Notes: generated from the letters alone by a model not told the origin. Positions 1-12,096 are shown, counted from the stretch's first letter. The stretch: DNA of 64,000 bases from Loripinus fragilis (GCA_964019695.1 OZ026524.1:65293066-65357065); one strand, 5' to 3'. Numbers and translations are program-made.

Positions 1-499
1 CGACGCCGAATGCAGAATAGTCGTTCAAAGCATGAATCAACGCATTGTGCGATATTATCATAACGCCGTTATTGTCAAAGGGAAACGCAGTCACAAATTA
101 TGTTTAAAATATTCCTTGTTTGTTTGTGCATGTTAAGTGTGCACTTATCAGCTTTAACAACTCTCTGCTTCTTCTTCTGAACCAGTGAATGGACTTTGAC
201 CAAAGGGCGGAAAGAGTTGATTAGATTTGGTGACTTAGACCTAATTTTCTTGAACCGAACAATGGAACAATGGATTCTGGTCAATTTATATATATATATT
301 GTTTTATTACAGCACAATAAAAAGTTGTGGCTTGGCCTAATTTTATAGGTCACCATCCCTTTAAGACTGAATGAGCTCTCTGTCGTGGATTTTCACCAAG
401 CTTGTATAGATACACTGGGTGACCTTGACCTTTTCAAACTCACACCAGCAATTTAAAATCAAATTTTGACCAAAATTGTGTTTACGCATGCTATATCCC
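1..499. other. Unassigned AT-rich stretch
   Basis: I see no coding exon, RNA gene or clear repeat end here. The segment after position 340 (CCCTTTAAG, GACCTTGACC words) resembles dispersed molluscan intergenic repeat sequence, but no second copy is evident in this window. Confidence 0.3.
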
Positions 500-720
500 A
501 AATATGTTTCTTTGTTTGATTGATTTGATTCTTAACGTCCCAGTCAACATTTTTCAGTTACATCTATGTCGGGACGGTTCTACCTAAGTTAGACCAGTGT
601 TCAGCAAGGATAAATGTGTTTTGCTCAAAGACACAACTATTAGTGACGCCGGTGAGACTCAAACCCGCAATTCCTTGGTCTGGAGTCAAGCACTCTACCA
701 CTCAGCAGATTTGATGTCGC
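500..720 (-). repeat. tRNA-derived SINE-like repeat
   Basis: Read on the minus strand, 716-595 resembles a tRNA-like head. It has an A-box-like GCTGAGTGGTAGAGTGC and a B-box-like GGGTTTGAGTC (about 656-666), followed by a tail containing GTGTCTTTGAGCAAAAC. A related tail occurs at 58005-58185. It cannot be a functional tRNA, since no clean acceptor stem is visible. A SINE remnant is the simplest reading. Confidence 0.5.
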
Positions 721-1137
721 ATCAATATCTGAGCTGGAAATATAAATATAGACTATTTTTAATGAAATATATGTTTAAAGAACGGTAAAAAACAAAGGTG
801 TCCTCGATGTATGCAGAATGGGGATAACCATGCACATTTTCGGACCATTTAGCCGATGATGTGCCCCCTCAAATGAAAATTTTGAACACAGTAATCCCCT
901 AAATGTCGCTGTAAGTCTACATATGCGGGTCCAGATTTTATTTTTAGTTGATGATCCAAATGCCACATAAAGCGGATCGCCATCATTATTAAAATGGCGT
1001 TTCGTCGCTGACGTGCCTATGATGGCCCAGCATTAAATGCTGGCTTCCTAGCTTCATGATTTTTCAGGACCATTATTACTAGGAAATCCTATTTCAGTTG
1101 GGTCCGGACCCCCTGCCCCCCTCTAGATCCGCGAATG
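721..1137. repeat. Unassigned, with a GGTCCGGACCCC-type repeat at 960-1137
   Basis: The first half shows nothing recognisable. From about 960 the sequence (AAATGGCG words, GATGGCCCAGC, then GGTCCGGACCCCC and GATCCGCG) matches the arrangement seen again at 3760-3962 and in part at 61290-61510, so it is one copy of a dispersed family whose end is a GGATCC-like word. Confidence 0.4.
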
Positions 1138-1400
1138 CCACAATCACACAGTGTAGACCAACTCACGGCACCATGAGAAAGAAACACATAACACTGACAT
1201 GACATATAGAAGGCATTTGAAAATAAGCAACCAGCTCTCTCTTCCCCAGCGAGATGATTACAAACCTAGAATGGAAATTAAGTACTACACAACAAAACAA
1301 GGACCAACCCCCCTCCCCCCCCCACACACACACACACACACAAAAATGATGCAACAATGAATGAACAACAACAGAACCACTGCATTGTCTAAGGGCAGCA
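1138..1400 (+). repeat. Dispersed repeat family P, copy 1
   Basis: The words CACAATCACA, GCAACCAGCTCTCTCTTCC and ACAACAAAACAAGGAC recur in the same order at 25634-25862 and, reversed, at about 43085-43480. A CA microsatellite (1323-1342) sits inside this copy. No coding capacity is evident. Confidence 0.5.
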
Positions 1401-2340
1401 ACCTATACGGGTAGAGGGAGCTTCTGGCAAAATATTCAGCCCTTCCTGTCCGCTTCGCATCTCCTGGACCCTTTGAGAGATTTACACCAATCTCTGGCAA
1501 CCTCTTAATACAGTAAATACTGAATCCTTCTAATACAAAATTTGAAGAAGAAAAATAAACTGTCGGCTTCAATTTTCAGACCCCTAGCACTATTCTGTAG
1601 CAGCTGCAGAAAAGAGGCACTTTAACATAAATTGTTGAAAGACGGTCACACAGAAGAACAAAGTGACGCAAATTTGAACTCCTCTAGAAGCAGGTGTTGC
1701 AAAAAAAGTCAACGCTATATCAATGTACGGAGACACGCGCGTTGCATTGAATACACCATAATAAATCATATCACGCATGCTGAGAAAAAAAACATACATG
1801 TTTCATAAGCTAACGTATACAAGAAATATCTTTAAAAAGATATACGACGAAGTGACAGAAGACATATTTGAATGAGTAACGTGAGATTTTCGTAAGAAAA
1901 TGGGGAATGTTTATACTTTCTTATGTCAGCTGAGCTCAGTAAAGCGTTTGGCTTAAGGAACCTATGTCATTCCAAAATATCTGCAGTGATGCTTCTATAG
2001 GGTACAGGATTGTTGGATTCTCGCGAAAACTCGAATAAGATCGAAAAAAATCCCTGCGCTCAAACGCTGCATATTCAAGTAACTAGTGGCAAACATGCCT
2101 GGTGCAAAAAAATTAAAACAGTAGTAGAATAATCAATTTAGTTTGCCGCAACCAACAAATATTAGTTTGTTGACCGTAACCTACAAATATCGACAGTTCT
2201 TCCCTACGGAAAAGGTAATTGTGCCATACATTATTTTTTTAAACCATCGACGCAGATATTCCTTTAAATTTCACGCATTTAACTATCATTCTTCCAGCGT
2301 CAACGTGAAAATTATGTTTAAAAACAAACGATAAAGAGCC
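1401..2340. other. Unassigned stretch
   Basis: No exon, RNA gene or repeat shared with the rest of the window was recognised. Confidence 0.3.
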
Positions 2341-2660
2341 CCATCCCCCTCCCCGAACCTGGGGGGGGGGGGGGTAAAAAGAAATCAAAATTCAACTTTT
2401 TCAGAACATGGTCATGTTGTATGTCAAAATAAAAGGGAATGAAGCATATACATACCATTATGCAAGCACATACTTTCTCATTACACACATTCTCAACCTG
2501 TGGGTTGAGTAAAAGTAAAAATAAATCTGAATGTGGTCATGTTGCATATCAAATTTTTGGGAAAGAAGTATAGACTAACATAGAGGTAAACATTTTGACC
2601 TTACACACACCCCTGACCCTGGGTCAGGTTGAAATCAGATATTGAAATTGTACAGATAAG
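2341..2660. repeat. G14 tract followed by a degenerate tandem duplication
   Basis: A run of 14 G lies at 2361-2374. After it, two diverged copies of a unit of about 120 bp follow (around 2400-2515 and 2520-2640). Each carries GGTCATGTTG, an AAGCATATA-like word, a CACACA word and a CCTGNGGGT-like word. Confidence 0.4.
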
Positions 2661-3355
2661 TTTTTATTTTTATTATTGAACTGACCAATGAAAACTGGTC
2701 GATAGGCTTTTAAGTTTGATCTGCATGCTACCCTATGTACTTAGGTTTTTGAGAAATGGGATTTATGTTTTGTGATTTATATGTTTATCTAAAATAACCC
2801 TTCCCCGGGGATATAAGTTTGACAAATTTGACTGGTTTGACTTCAGTTTTGCTAGGCGAAACACCCGATTCTCGGAATTTTAGTTTTTAAAATCGAGAAT
2901 AACTGCAAGATTGGCTTATGGTAGGGTAAGGGTATAGGCTCAGACAAGAGTGTGGCTTGCTTTATTTGTCATAGATAAAGGAATGAGTCGGTATTCCAAC
3001 TGCTCTTTTTTACATTTGTTCTTTTTTTTTCATCCCTCTGTCGGTTGAAAGGACTTTTTAATCTGGTGGTTGGACCGTTGGTTCAAATGGATTTGTTCTT
3101 CTGGGTTTTCAATCAAGTCATCTACCACTCTACGCCACAGGAACTATAGTCACACACATTTTAGAAAAAAGGCTGACGTGTATCGTCTATAAAAGTAAAT
3201 ATAGGCCTTTTTTTATTCTAAAGTTTTGTGACTTTTCCTGTGCTCTACGCGGGCACAGAAAGTTTCGTCAGGGCGTGAGGGGGTGGGAAAGAATGGTGTT
3301 CAGGTTCAGAGTGTTTTGTTTACATCGTCTTACTAGTATTTTACAGAGGAAAGAG
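2661..3355. other. Unassigned, with a faint SINE remnant
   Basis: Nothing coding is seen. Around 3040-3140 the words TCTACCACTCTACGCCAC resemble the decayed tRNA-like part of the SINE at 500-720. Confidence 0.25.
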
Positions 3356-3742
3356 GAGGTCCCCCGGGGGGGGGGGGGGGGTACTCTGATATTTGTATAC
3401 ATACGTAGGCTCGGGTCATTTTTTTTTGTTCAAAATTTTGAATTTCAATATTCTTGGGGGGTTTTCAGAAAAACGGTTTTTTTTGGGGGTATGAAGATTT
3501 TGTGGATATTTTTTTGGGGTCATTTCAAAATTGGACTACATTTCGGGGTTATTTCCATGCATTTTAGGGTCTGTTCTTAAGGTCATTGTACAGAATGGGG
3601 ATATTTTTTGGGTTGTTAAAAGTTCAAATATTTTTTTGGGGTGCTTGGAATTCCTGATATTTTTGGGGGGTGAAGGGTAGATGCTGGGCCCGAGCCTACG
3701 TATGTAGAAAATTGAGAGTACCCCCACCCCCCCTGGGGGAAG
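3356..3742. repeat. Foldback element bounded by G/C homopolymers
   Basis: The left arm (CCCCC plus a G16 run, GTACTCTGATATTT, then TACGTAGGCTCGGG) is the inverse of the right arm (CCCGAGCCTACGTATG, AATTGAGAGTACCCCC, CCCCTGGGGG). The arms are about 50 bp. The interior of about 260 bp is strikingly G/T-rich on the plus strand and has no coding signal. Confidence 0.6.
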
Positions 3743-3759
3743 TCCATGCCTAAAAACCT

Positions 3760-3962
3760 ATATACAGTAAGCGAAGTGGGTCATCATTGGCCTGCTTACC
3801 AGGGAACACCATTTAAATCTCATATTGCTTGGGATGTGATGTAATGATAGCCCAACGCTGATAGCTGGCTGAGGAGCTTCGTAATTTTTCAGAGGGTGAC
3901 CTCCCTCAGTTTTCTCATTTTCCAACGGGGGGGGGGGGGGGTCCGGACCCCAGTCCCTGTCC
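3760..3962. repeat. GGTCCGGACCCC-type repeat, second copy
   Basis: GATAGCCCAACGCTGATAGC, CTTCGTAATTTTTCAG and a G15 run followed by GTCCGGACCCC follow the same order as at 960-1137. The G run lies at 3927-3941. Confidence 0.45.
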
Positions 3963-4789
3963 CCACTGAATCCTTAGTTAAATAATCAAATATTTTCATA
4001 CGGTTTATTATGCAAATTACTAGTGTGCGGTATTTTATTTTATTTTATCACGTCATGTCGATTTCAATACGTCATCAGTCAAAACAACAGCTGATCTTTC
4101 AGAGAAGGACGATGAAATGCAACCAAATGGAGACTGAACGTTTTGCCGATATTGTTTACTAGTTTTGATTCGGTTTCTATTTCAAGCAGAATAGCTCAAG
4201 TATGTATCCATGTATTTTTGATATCTTTGGCCATTTTAACAACTTCTAGATCTTCAGTAGGCGTCTTTTTCGAGCATTTCTTTGGTTTCATAGGTCCGAG
4301 TCGATGAAAAAACAACATTGGCGGCCATCTTTATTTCCGCTAATGACGGTTTAAAACTACCCCCCGACCATCGTTAACTTTAATGACAAACTCTCGGATT
4401 TAACGACGAACATTCGTCATTAAAAGTTTAGTACAACCGGGTTTAAGGACGACTTAATTAATGATGGTTTAATGATGGTTTAATTTGTTATTAAATATTG
4501 ATACAATCGGATCCAGAACTATTGGTACTAGAACTATTAAAGTCAAAATTTTCAACATCAGAATTTATTAACTTCAATCTTAACGAATGTAAAGAACTCT
4601 CAAATTAAATACACATAGAGTCAGCAGAAAATGAATCATTACTGAAAGACTCCAGTCGACCTACTGCTGACAGTGCCAGGTGGTGACCGAATCTTACTCA
4701 CTACTCTTCTAAAAGCTGCTCATGCTGGTCTGCTATGCACTTCTCCTTTGAGAACAGCACACGTGTATGTGTGATCTCCTGTTTGTTGT
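3963..4789. other. Unassigned AT-rich stretch
   Basis: No gene or shared repeat was recognised. There are repeated ATGACGGTTTAA/AATGATGGTTTAA words around 4340-4480, which may mark the end of a degenerate element. Confidence 0.25.
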
Positions 4790-5165
4790 CTAGGTGCTTG
4801 ATTTATCAGCCACCCCTAATATTAACTGAATTGTTTCAACATAACCTAATAAACGTTTCCTATCTCACGGCATGTTACCTTTATCAGGTCATGATGACGT
4901 TGCACTTTTTGAATGACGTCGCTAATGACGCTGAATCTACACAAAAATAAAAAAATACGTCACAATTGCTAGTTTAAAGATTGTTCAACAATGGGTAAAC
5001 TGATAAATAGAATACCAGGTTCGCGTCTTTTAAAATCAAGTTTTCCAGGCTCAGCTTTGAGAACGCATGTTGAATCGCTCGGCAAGCCTCGCGATGTCAA
5101 CAAGCATTCTCAAAGCCTTGCCTGGTAAACTTGATATCAAAAGACACTCGCCTAGTATTCTCTAT
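4790..5165 (-). repeat. Foldback family D, copy 1 (reversed)
   Basis: This copy is reversed relative to those at 15505, 21965 and 47640. Shared marks are GGGTAAACTGATAAATAGAA, CCAGGTTCGCGTCTTTT, an inner hairpin made from GCTTTGAGAACGC and its inverse, and a tail with GTCATGATGACGTTGC. Confidence 0.6.
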
Positions 5166-5929
5166 TTATTGTCTTCCCTCGACGTATCACCAGGTTCTCT
5201 TCACCTGTGTCAATTCTACGCCTCCATTCCTCTCTTAATATAAAGGCATTTTCCCGCTGAATTATTGCTTAATCTGGCGTGAAATATATATTTGAGTAGC
5301 CTTTAACATTTTTAGATTATTTGATGCATTGAGTACTTTTTTCTTCCCATCCATATCATGTACTGTAAATCATGCAGGTCTTGTACTTTGTTCTTCTCCA
5401 GAAAATGCTCCTATTCTAAAAATGTTCTCAACGTAATGCTTCTAAAATAAAGGACTGAAAAGTATCTGAATCATCAATTTTTTCTATCTTCCAATGTACA
5501 ATGTTTACTTTCTAGTTTTATGCACATCGGTGTTCATCTTTTTAGTTGTGCCTCTAGCGCTTCCACTTTTTTCTCCCTTATAACCTTAAGCCCCCATATC
5601 ATACGTCACAGCAAGAAATTGCAAATTTTTAAAACGCACCTTTGTCTGTACTGGTATTGGCTTTGCATACATGAAAAAAGGTTTTCATCAATATCAAGAT
5701 ATACACTCCCGAGGCAAAAGTGATAAATACGGTATTTTTGATGTCGTGAGGTCATGTTCTATATTTGATAAATATATTTTTTCGAAGAATACTTTCAAAT
5801 GTCTTGTTATTAAAACAAGCATATCGGCTTAGCTCTATTATTTGTTATTTACAAGTTCGAAGCAAGTAAAAAGTGTCAGGTTTCTTTTATACATCATAAA
5901 AGAAGTATTTTCGACCTATCATTTGAGAA
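5166..5929. other. Unassigned AT-rich stretch
   Basis: No gene, RNA or repeat shared with other parts of the window was recognised. Confidence 0.25.
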
Positions 5930-6398
5930 ATAGAGGATCTTACATGAGTGTTCATGTTTTATTGAATTCATTAAACGAGTCGAGGAAAAGAGATAAAATG
6001 CGAGGCTTACCGAGCATTTAATCGCTTTTTTTGCAACGAGTTTAATAAATTCAATAATACAAGAGCACAATTTATCATATGACATTAAGAATAATAACTT
6101 TGAATAATCTGGAAAAAGGGATCCTTCAGAAATAAAAAGAACCTACAATAAATTAAGAAAAACAGCAGACTCGGTTTAATTCAGTCTGTTCATGAGAACT
6201 AATGGAAAGTGCAACAATTCTCACGCCCTCTCTGAAGACTCATTTCTGACGTAAAACAGATATGAGTTTTTCATTATGTACGCAACGTTGCTGTGGACGT
6301 AATAACGTTTCCCAAAATCTGTAAACCAATAGTGGTTTTTCGATTTTATTCCATGGCGTTATTTCACTCCCAGACAGACGCGACGTCATATGATACAA
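5930..6398 (+). repeat. Foldback family C, right-half copy
   Basis: It contains the family hairpin (TTATTGAATTCATTAAACGA, AATGCGAGGCTTACCGAGCA, then AACGAGTTTAATAAATTCAA) and the right outer arm ending in GACGCGACGTCATATGATA. The left outer arm is missing. Full copies lie at 31497-32235 and 48535-49275. Confidence 0.6.
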
Positions 6399-6490
6399 AT
6401 AAAGAAAATCCGTCAGTCAATAGCACATTGTAAGCTGTTTCAGTATATGCTGTCGTCAAGCCCCGAAGGTATCAATATGTATATTAATTG

Positions 6491-7019
6491 ACTTTTAGGT
6501 TACTGTAAAGGCGGCACCTCATGAATGCTTAATTAGGACTGGTAAACCTTAGACATAGGTAAAAGCTGAAAATGAGGCGTGGTTTCATTCAAAAGTAACT
6601 GTATCATCTTGCGCCATTACCTCAGTACCGATTTGGTCCTTAAAACGCCAGCAAATAACTGCACTTGAAAATGTCTATTTAAACATAAGCATAGAGGCAA
6701 ACAGTGTGGACCGAGATCAGACTGCTCCTACAGAAGCAGTCTGATCTGGGTCCACCCTGTTGTCTTAGAGGCTTCAAATATGGGTCGACAAAACATACAA
6801 CTTTTCGTGATAAATTATGCGCTTTAAGGGTTAATAAATGTGAGTTCAGTGTGTATACGGTTAGGATTTTCATGAAATGCACGCACGTTTGCGCGGATCA
6901 AACAACTTATTAACTCTTCGCCAAATTATAAATAGAACCTGATGTCCCTTCCACAGCAAATGAAATAGCCGAACAACGCCCAGATATGAATAGTAATGTT
7001 ACCGCCTTTACAGTGAGCA
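6491..7019 (-). mobile_element. MITE family H, copy 1
   Basis: Terminal inverted repeats are TTACTGTAAAGGCGGCACC on the left and the inverse of CCGCCTTTACAGTGAGC on the right. It contains a hairpin at 6696-6772 built from CAGACTGCTCC and GGAGCAGTCTG-like arms. A second copy in the opposite orientation is at 13452-13985. No transposase is present, so it must be non-autonomous. Confidence 0.65.
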
Positions 7020-7693
7020 AAAAGTTATATTATATTTATATAATTGGGTAGCAGTTCAAAATTGTTTGAACCACTGGGGTTGCTAACAGCTACTGAGTGC
7101 AAGGCTAACTGTCGCACGCTTTGGTATGTACATTACAGAGATAGAATCCCTGTATCATGCTATTATTACATGATAGAAAAATTAGAATACAAGTAATATA
7201 ATTGATTTTGTCTAAAACTTAATTATACCCATTTCAAATTACAAAATGTAAAATATTCTTTACCTTTTTAACAACACTGGTGTCCTCTAGACTTCCTACT
7301 AACGACTAGCGTATCCAAGGAGCGATCGATCACACCGATATATTCAAGCCTTTTCCAGTAGTATTCTTTCAGTTTCGGTTCTCGGCGAAACATCACATTA
7401 CACTGAAATGTTTACTCGAACGTGCGACTGCATTTAGTATACAGGTCCAGAAAAGCGACCTTTTAACGTTAACTCGTAAATTTCTTTCTTTCATATTAAA
7501 TGTTTGGTTTTAGTTGAAAAAATAAGACAATGAATAATTATCACATGCCCATATACATATTACCTCAACAGCAGCTAGTCAGATAAGACTGCGCACACGC
7601 ATTTTTGTTTTGATAGGCCAATGGTCATATGTGTCAATATATTGCAAATCGAAGAAATATTTTCGTGTGATACGCATTTACTATTCGAGTATT
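7020..7693. other. Unassigned AT-rich stretch
   Basis: No gene or recognisable repeat was seen. Confidence 0.25.
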
Positions 7694-8067
7694 TAAAGCT
7701 ACATACTCTGTAACTATGAACATTTTTCGAAAAAAAAAATATTTTTAAATCATTTGTAAAAGTAGAATAAAGTTATGTTGTCACAATAAATCTAATTTCT
7801 ACAGCTGAAAACTGCACGGAAAAGTGAATTATCTTATAAAAACAGGTGTATTTTCTCTTGTTTGTAATTATTTGCGTCCCTCCAATAATTCTAGACAGTT
7901 AATTATTAACATAAATGCTGTTGTTTTGGCAATAATAATTTGTTAATTATTACGAAAAAGGTAAAATGTATACCTGAATTTTAGTATTTTTAATGTGTTC
8001 TTGAAAAATAGAAACATTATTTTTAAAATGAAAATATCAAAAGTTACAGATTATGCAGCTTTAAATG
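7694..8067 (-). mobile_element. MITE family G, copy 1
   Basis: The ends are TTTAAAGCTACATACTCTG and the inverse of AGATTATGCAGCTTTAAA, so the terminal inverted repeat is about 22 bp. The interior (GTCCCTCCAATAATTCTAGA and TAAAAACAGGTG) is found reversed in the copy at 18662-19032. It is non-coding. Confidence 0.65.
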
Positions 8068-8130
8068 TAAAGCACTTACCAAACCAATGACATGTACATG
8101 TACCTAAACAGCTAGTATTAATTTGCAAAG

Positions 8131-8480
8131 TCACACTGGTAAATGTATACGTCGATTTGGTGGTATTTACGCGTATTGCCGGTACTTCATAGACCGGAAG
8201 TGGTAGATATTGATGTTAATACTATATAGAAAAACATGCCATATGCATAAAGGACTAACGACTTCAATCATTTTTAAGTATTCAGTATTTGCATGGCGAT
8301 TTAAATGAGCATATAGGAATAGATTCGAGTACCGATCATCCAGATCGGTACTCGAACCTATTCCTAAATGCTTACATAAATCGCCATGTGCATGCCGAAT
8401 ACTTAAAATGATCTAATTCTATGAAGTACCGGCAATACGCGTAAATACCAGCAAATCGACGTATATATTTACTAGTGTGA
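8131..8480. mobile_element. Foldback MITE family F, copy 1
   Basis: Left end TCACACTGGTAAATGTATAC and right end TATATATTTACTAGTGTGA are inverse to each other. The inversion continues through CGCGTATTGCCGGTACTTCA to a central hairpin with GATCGGTACTCGAACCTATT. The element is one long foldback of about 350 bp. A partial relative lies at 60150-60425, next to the dioxygenase gene start. Confidence 0.7.
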
Positions 8481-8677
8481 AAGTCGTCTCACAGATACCA
8501 TGAATAAAAATTTCTAGGATCAATTTGACCAGACAACCATATTTGTATTATGATTGCCACCTTCCTATGATCTATGTTGTTCATTAATTTCGACCACCGT
8601 AAAGGTGGAGCTGATAATTGACTTGAATATCTGATGAATAAATTAGAAGGTGATTGTTTTTTTTGGATATGATACAA

Positions 8678-8806
8678 GTATTTTATTGTACAAATACTCG
8701 TGAATATACAAATATTCGCTCTTGTAGGGGAAACTCGTCTTCGAGTCGTCCCGCCTATTAGAGTGATTATTTGTATATACACTCATAAGCTGTACAATAA
8801 AGCTAG
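8678..8806. repeat. Short foldback element
   Basis: Two arms of about 55-60 bp are imperfect inverses: TTTTATTGTACAAATACTCG with ATATACAAATATTCGCTC on the left, GAGTGATTATTTGTATATAC with CTGTACAATAAAGC on the right. Confidence 0.55.
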
Positions 8807-9789
8807 ACCGTATGTAGACTCAATTTTACACGTGAATGTCACGTTGACGAATTATGCAATGGCTATGGTTATTTAAAAGAAATATCCGTTGGCCTTTATT
8901 TTTATGTTTAGAATTCGTTTCGATCTCTTTGTCTTCAATTTTTGGAATACGTACATGGCTAAAATCTGTCGATTTTCAGTAAATTGTGGTACCTTTTACA
9001 AAATTTGCCACCACCCTATTTCCTAGAGATAACAACCATGGCAAGCCAAAATAAAATGATTTCTAAAATGCATCTTTACCATGCATTTTCAAAAACAAGT
9101 CAATTTTTCGCGATCATCTTGTCGGTAAATGTTGGGTCTTGACCCCTGGTTTCTATCGCACGCCCTAAAGGTCACATCAATCAATTTTCAGCCCTCAATT
9201 TATGCAGGAAAACTGGCTTACATATGGCTTTGTGACAAATCAGGTGTTTAATTTCTAGATATGTCCTACTTTTTATATTATGGCGCACTCACGCGTCATG
9301 TTTACCAAACAATCTAATGCTCAACCGCTGGTGATTTTCTTTTAAGAAAAGACAACTTAAGAAGGAAATCGAACATTGGTGAATTTCATGCAAGAGCCTA
9401 GTATGTGATATAAATACAAGGTCAGAAAGCTCTCTCGACTCGTCAGATTTACTTTTCACGTAGAAAATGTGTACCAGAATCCGACAGGAACTACCAAGAT
9501 AGCAAGGTTACGTTGGGCCTACGTTGGTAGTCGGTGGAAATGTGGACGGCGACATGCCAACGTTGGACCGATACAACAATGCCATCTACTTCTCTCACAA
9601 GATTTATAAAACAATGATGAAATATGGCAAAAATCCTACATCATTCAATCCAGAAAATCCATAATGACCAAACTGCAGCCTAGTTTCAGCCGAAAGGCAT
9701 GGGCGCACATAGCAAGATCTGGGTCTAATTCTACTTCGTCTCCGTCTTCTCCTTCGTATCACCAAAAGGGCGACCTCTTTATCAAGCAG
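8807..9789. other. Unassigned stretch
   Basis: No exon or shared repeat was recognised between the small foldback and the satellite. Confidence 0.25.
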
Positions 9790-11828
9790 AGAATGTGACA
9801 GTGTCATTGAACGAGAACATGTGGCAGTGTCCTCGAAGGAGAACATGTGGCAGTGTCCTGGGACGAGAAAATGTGGCAGTGTCCTTGAATGAGAACATGT
9901 GGCGGTGTCCTTAAAGGGAAGCATGTGGCAGTGTCATTGAAGGAGAACATGTGGCAGTGTCATTGAAGGAGAACATGTGGCAGTGTCATTGAAGGAAAAC
10001 ATGTGGCCGTGTCATTGAAGGAGAACATGTGGCGGTGTCCTTGAAGGGAAACATGTGGCAGTGTCATTGAAGAAGAACATATGGCAGTGTCCTTGAAGGG
10101 AAGAATGTGGCAGTGTCATTGAAGGAGAACATATGGCAGTGTCCTTGAAGGGAAACATGTGGCAGTGTCATTGAAGGAGAACATGTGGCAGTGTCCTTGA
10201 AGGGAAACATGTGGCAGTGTCATTGAAGGAGAACATGTGGCAGTGTCATTGAATGAGAACATGTGGCAGTGTCATTGAAGGGAAACATGTGGCAGTGTCA
10301 TTGAAGGGAAACATGTGGCAGTGTCCTTGAAGGGAAACATGTGGCAGTGTCATTGAAGGAGAACATGTGGCAGTGTCATTGAATGAGAACATGTGGCAGT
10401 GTCCTTGAAGGGAAACATGTGGCCGTGTCATTGAAGGAGAACATGTGGCAGTGTCATTGAATGAGAACATGTGGCAGTGTCATTGAAGGGAAGCATGTGG
10501 CAGTGTCATTGAAGGGAAGCATGTGGCAGTGTCATTGAAAGAGAACATATGGCAGTGTCCTTGAAGGGAAACATGTGGCAGTGTCATTGAAGGAGAACAT
10601 GTGGCAGTGTCATTGAAGGAGAACATGTGGCAGTGTCCTTGAAGGAGAACATATGGCAGTGTCCTTGAAGGGAAACATGTGGCAGTGTCATTGAAGGAGA
10701 ACATATGGCAGTGTCCTTGAAGGGAAACATGTGGCAGTGTCATTGAAGGAGAACATGTGGCAGTGTCATTGAATGAGAACATATGGCAGTGTCCTTGAAG
10801 GGAAACATGTGGCAGTGTCATTGAATGAGAACATGTGGCAGTGTCATTGAAGGGAAACATGTGGCAGTGTCATTGAAGGGAAACATGTGGCAGTGTCCTT
10901 GAAGGGAAACATGTGGCAGTGTCATTGAAGGAGAACATGTGGCAGTGTCATTGAATGAGAACATGTGGCAGTGTCCTTGAAGGGAAACATGTGGCCGTGT
11001 CATTGAAGGAGAACATGTGGCAGTGTCATTGAATGAGAACATGTGGCAGTGTCATTGAAGGGAAGCATGTGGCAGTGTCATTGAAGGGAACCATGTGGCA
11101 GTGTCATTGAAAGAGAACATATGGCAGTGTCCTTGAAGGGAAACATGTGGCAGTGTCATTGAAGGAGAACATGTGGCAGTGTCATTGAAGGAGAACATGT
11201 GGCAGTGTCCTTGAAGGAGAACATGTGGCAGTGTCATTGAAGGAGAAGATGTGGCAGTGTCATTGAATGAGAACATGTGGCAGTGTCATTGAAGGGAAGC
11301 ATGTGGCAGTGTCATTGAAGGAGAACATGTGGCAGTGTTCTTGAAGGAAAACATGTGGCCGTGTCATTGAAGGAGAACATGTGGCGGTGTCCTTGAAGGG
11401 AAGCATGTGGCAGTGTCATTGAAGGAGAACATGTGGCAGTGTCCTTGAAGGGAAACATGTGGCAGTGTCATTGAAGGAGAACATGTGGCAGTGTCATTGA
11501 AGGAGAACATGTGGCAGTGTCCTTAAAGGGGAACATGTGGCAGTGTCCTTGAAGGGAAACATGTGGCAGTGTCCTTGAAAGGGAACTTGTGACAGTGTCC
11601 TTGAAAGGGAACTTGTAACAGTGTCCTTGAAGAAGAACATGTGGCAGTAACCTTTAAGAGGAACATGTGGCAGTGTCTTTGAAGGAGAACATGTTGCAGT
11701 GTACTAGAAGGGGAACATGTGACAGTGTCCTTTAAGGAACAATGTTGCAGTGTCCTAGAATAGGAACATGTGGCAGTGTCCTTGAAGGGGAACATGTGAC
11801 AGTGTCCTTGTTGGGAACATGTGACAGT
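9790..11828. repeat. 26-bp satellite array (about 78 units)
   Basis: The unit GTCATTGAAGGAGAACATGT plus GGCAGT repeats head to tail for about 2.04 kb. Common variants are CCTT for CATT, GGGAAACAT for GGAGAACAT, and ATATGG for ATGTGG. Units are most uniform between about 9900 and 11520 and decay toward 11828. Because 26 is not a multiple of 3, reading frames cycle with a 78-bp period. The stop-free minus-strand frames are a by-product of the unit and not evidence of protein. Confidence 0.95.
10240..11212. repeat. Higher-order duplication of 572 bp within the 26-bp satellite
   Basis: The order of unit variants from about 10240 to 10640 recurs from 10812 to 11212 with almost no differences. The offset is 572 bp, exactly 22 units. 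One visible difference is GGGAAGCATG versus GGGAACCATG. This shows a block of the array was copied recently by unequal exchange or slippage of many units at once. Confidence 0.8.
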
Positions 11829-11860
11829 TGAAATTATTAATTTTATGGGTTTATAGAAAT

Positions 11861-12096
11861 GAGCCGCGACATGTGCTTACAACAATGTGACATTTTGACA
11901 AGTGTAGACTCAGACGAGCATGTGCAGCCTCTTTATAAGTTAGAAACCTCAAATGTTGTTCGGCCAGTAGCCTTACACTAATGGAATATTCAAGCGACTA
12001 GCAAAGGCTCTGATCAGACTGCGCGTATGCGCAGGCTGGTCTGAGCCTTTGCTGGTCCCACATACCACATCGTTGAAAATCGCATGTCACGGCTCA
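11861..12096 (-). mobile_element. MITE family A, copy 1
   Basis: It is bounded by GAGCCGCGACATG and its inverse, with terminal inverted repeats of about 33 bp that include CCAACAATGTGG-like words. The central part holds CAGACTGCGCGTATGCGCAG. The other copies are at 12909, 21208, 24507 and 40291. No coding capacity is seen. Confidence 0.75.

Noticed and set aside
595..716. tRNA gene on the minus strand
   Set aside because: A-box-like and B-box-like words exist, but no paired acceptor stem or clean anticodon arm could be drawn, and a related tail occurs elsewhere. It is better read as a SINE.
9604..11795. Several minus-strand open frames rich in CSPSMTLPHVSLQGHCHMF-like repeats
   Set aside because: They are translations of the 26-bp satellite. 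The unit has few stop trinucleotides, so frames stay open by chance. There is no start context, splice pattern or flanking coding sequence.
9790..11828. CRISPR-like regular repeats
   Set aside because: The 26-bp units are directly adjacent with no unique spacers, and the context is a eukaryotic genome.
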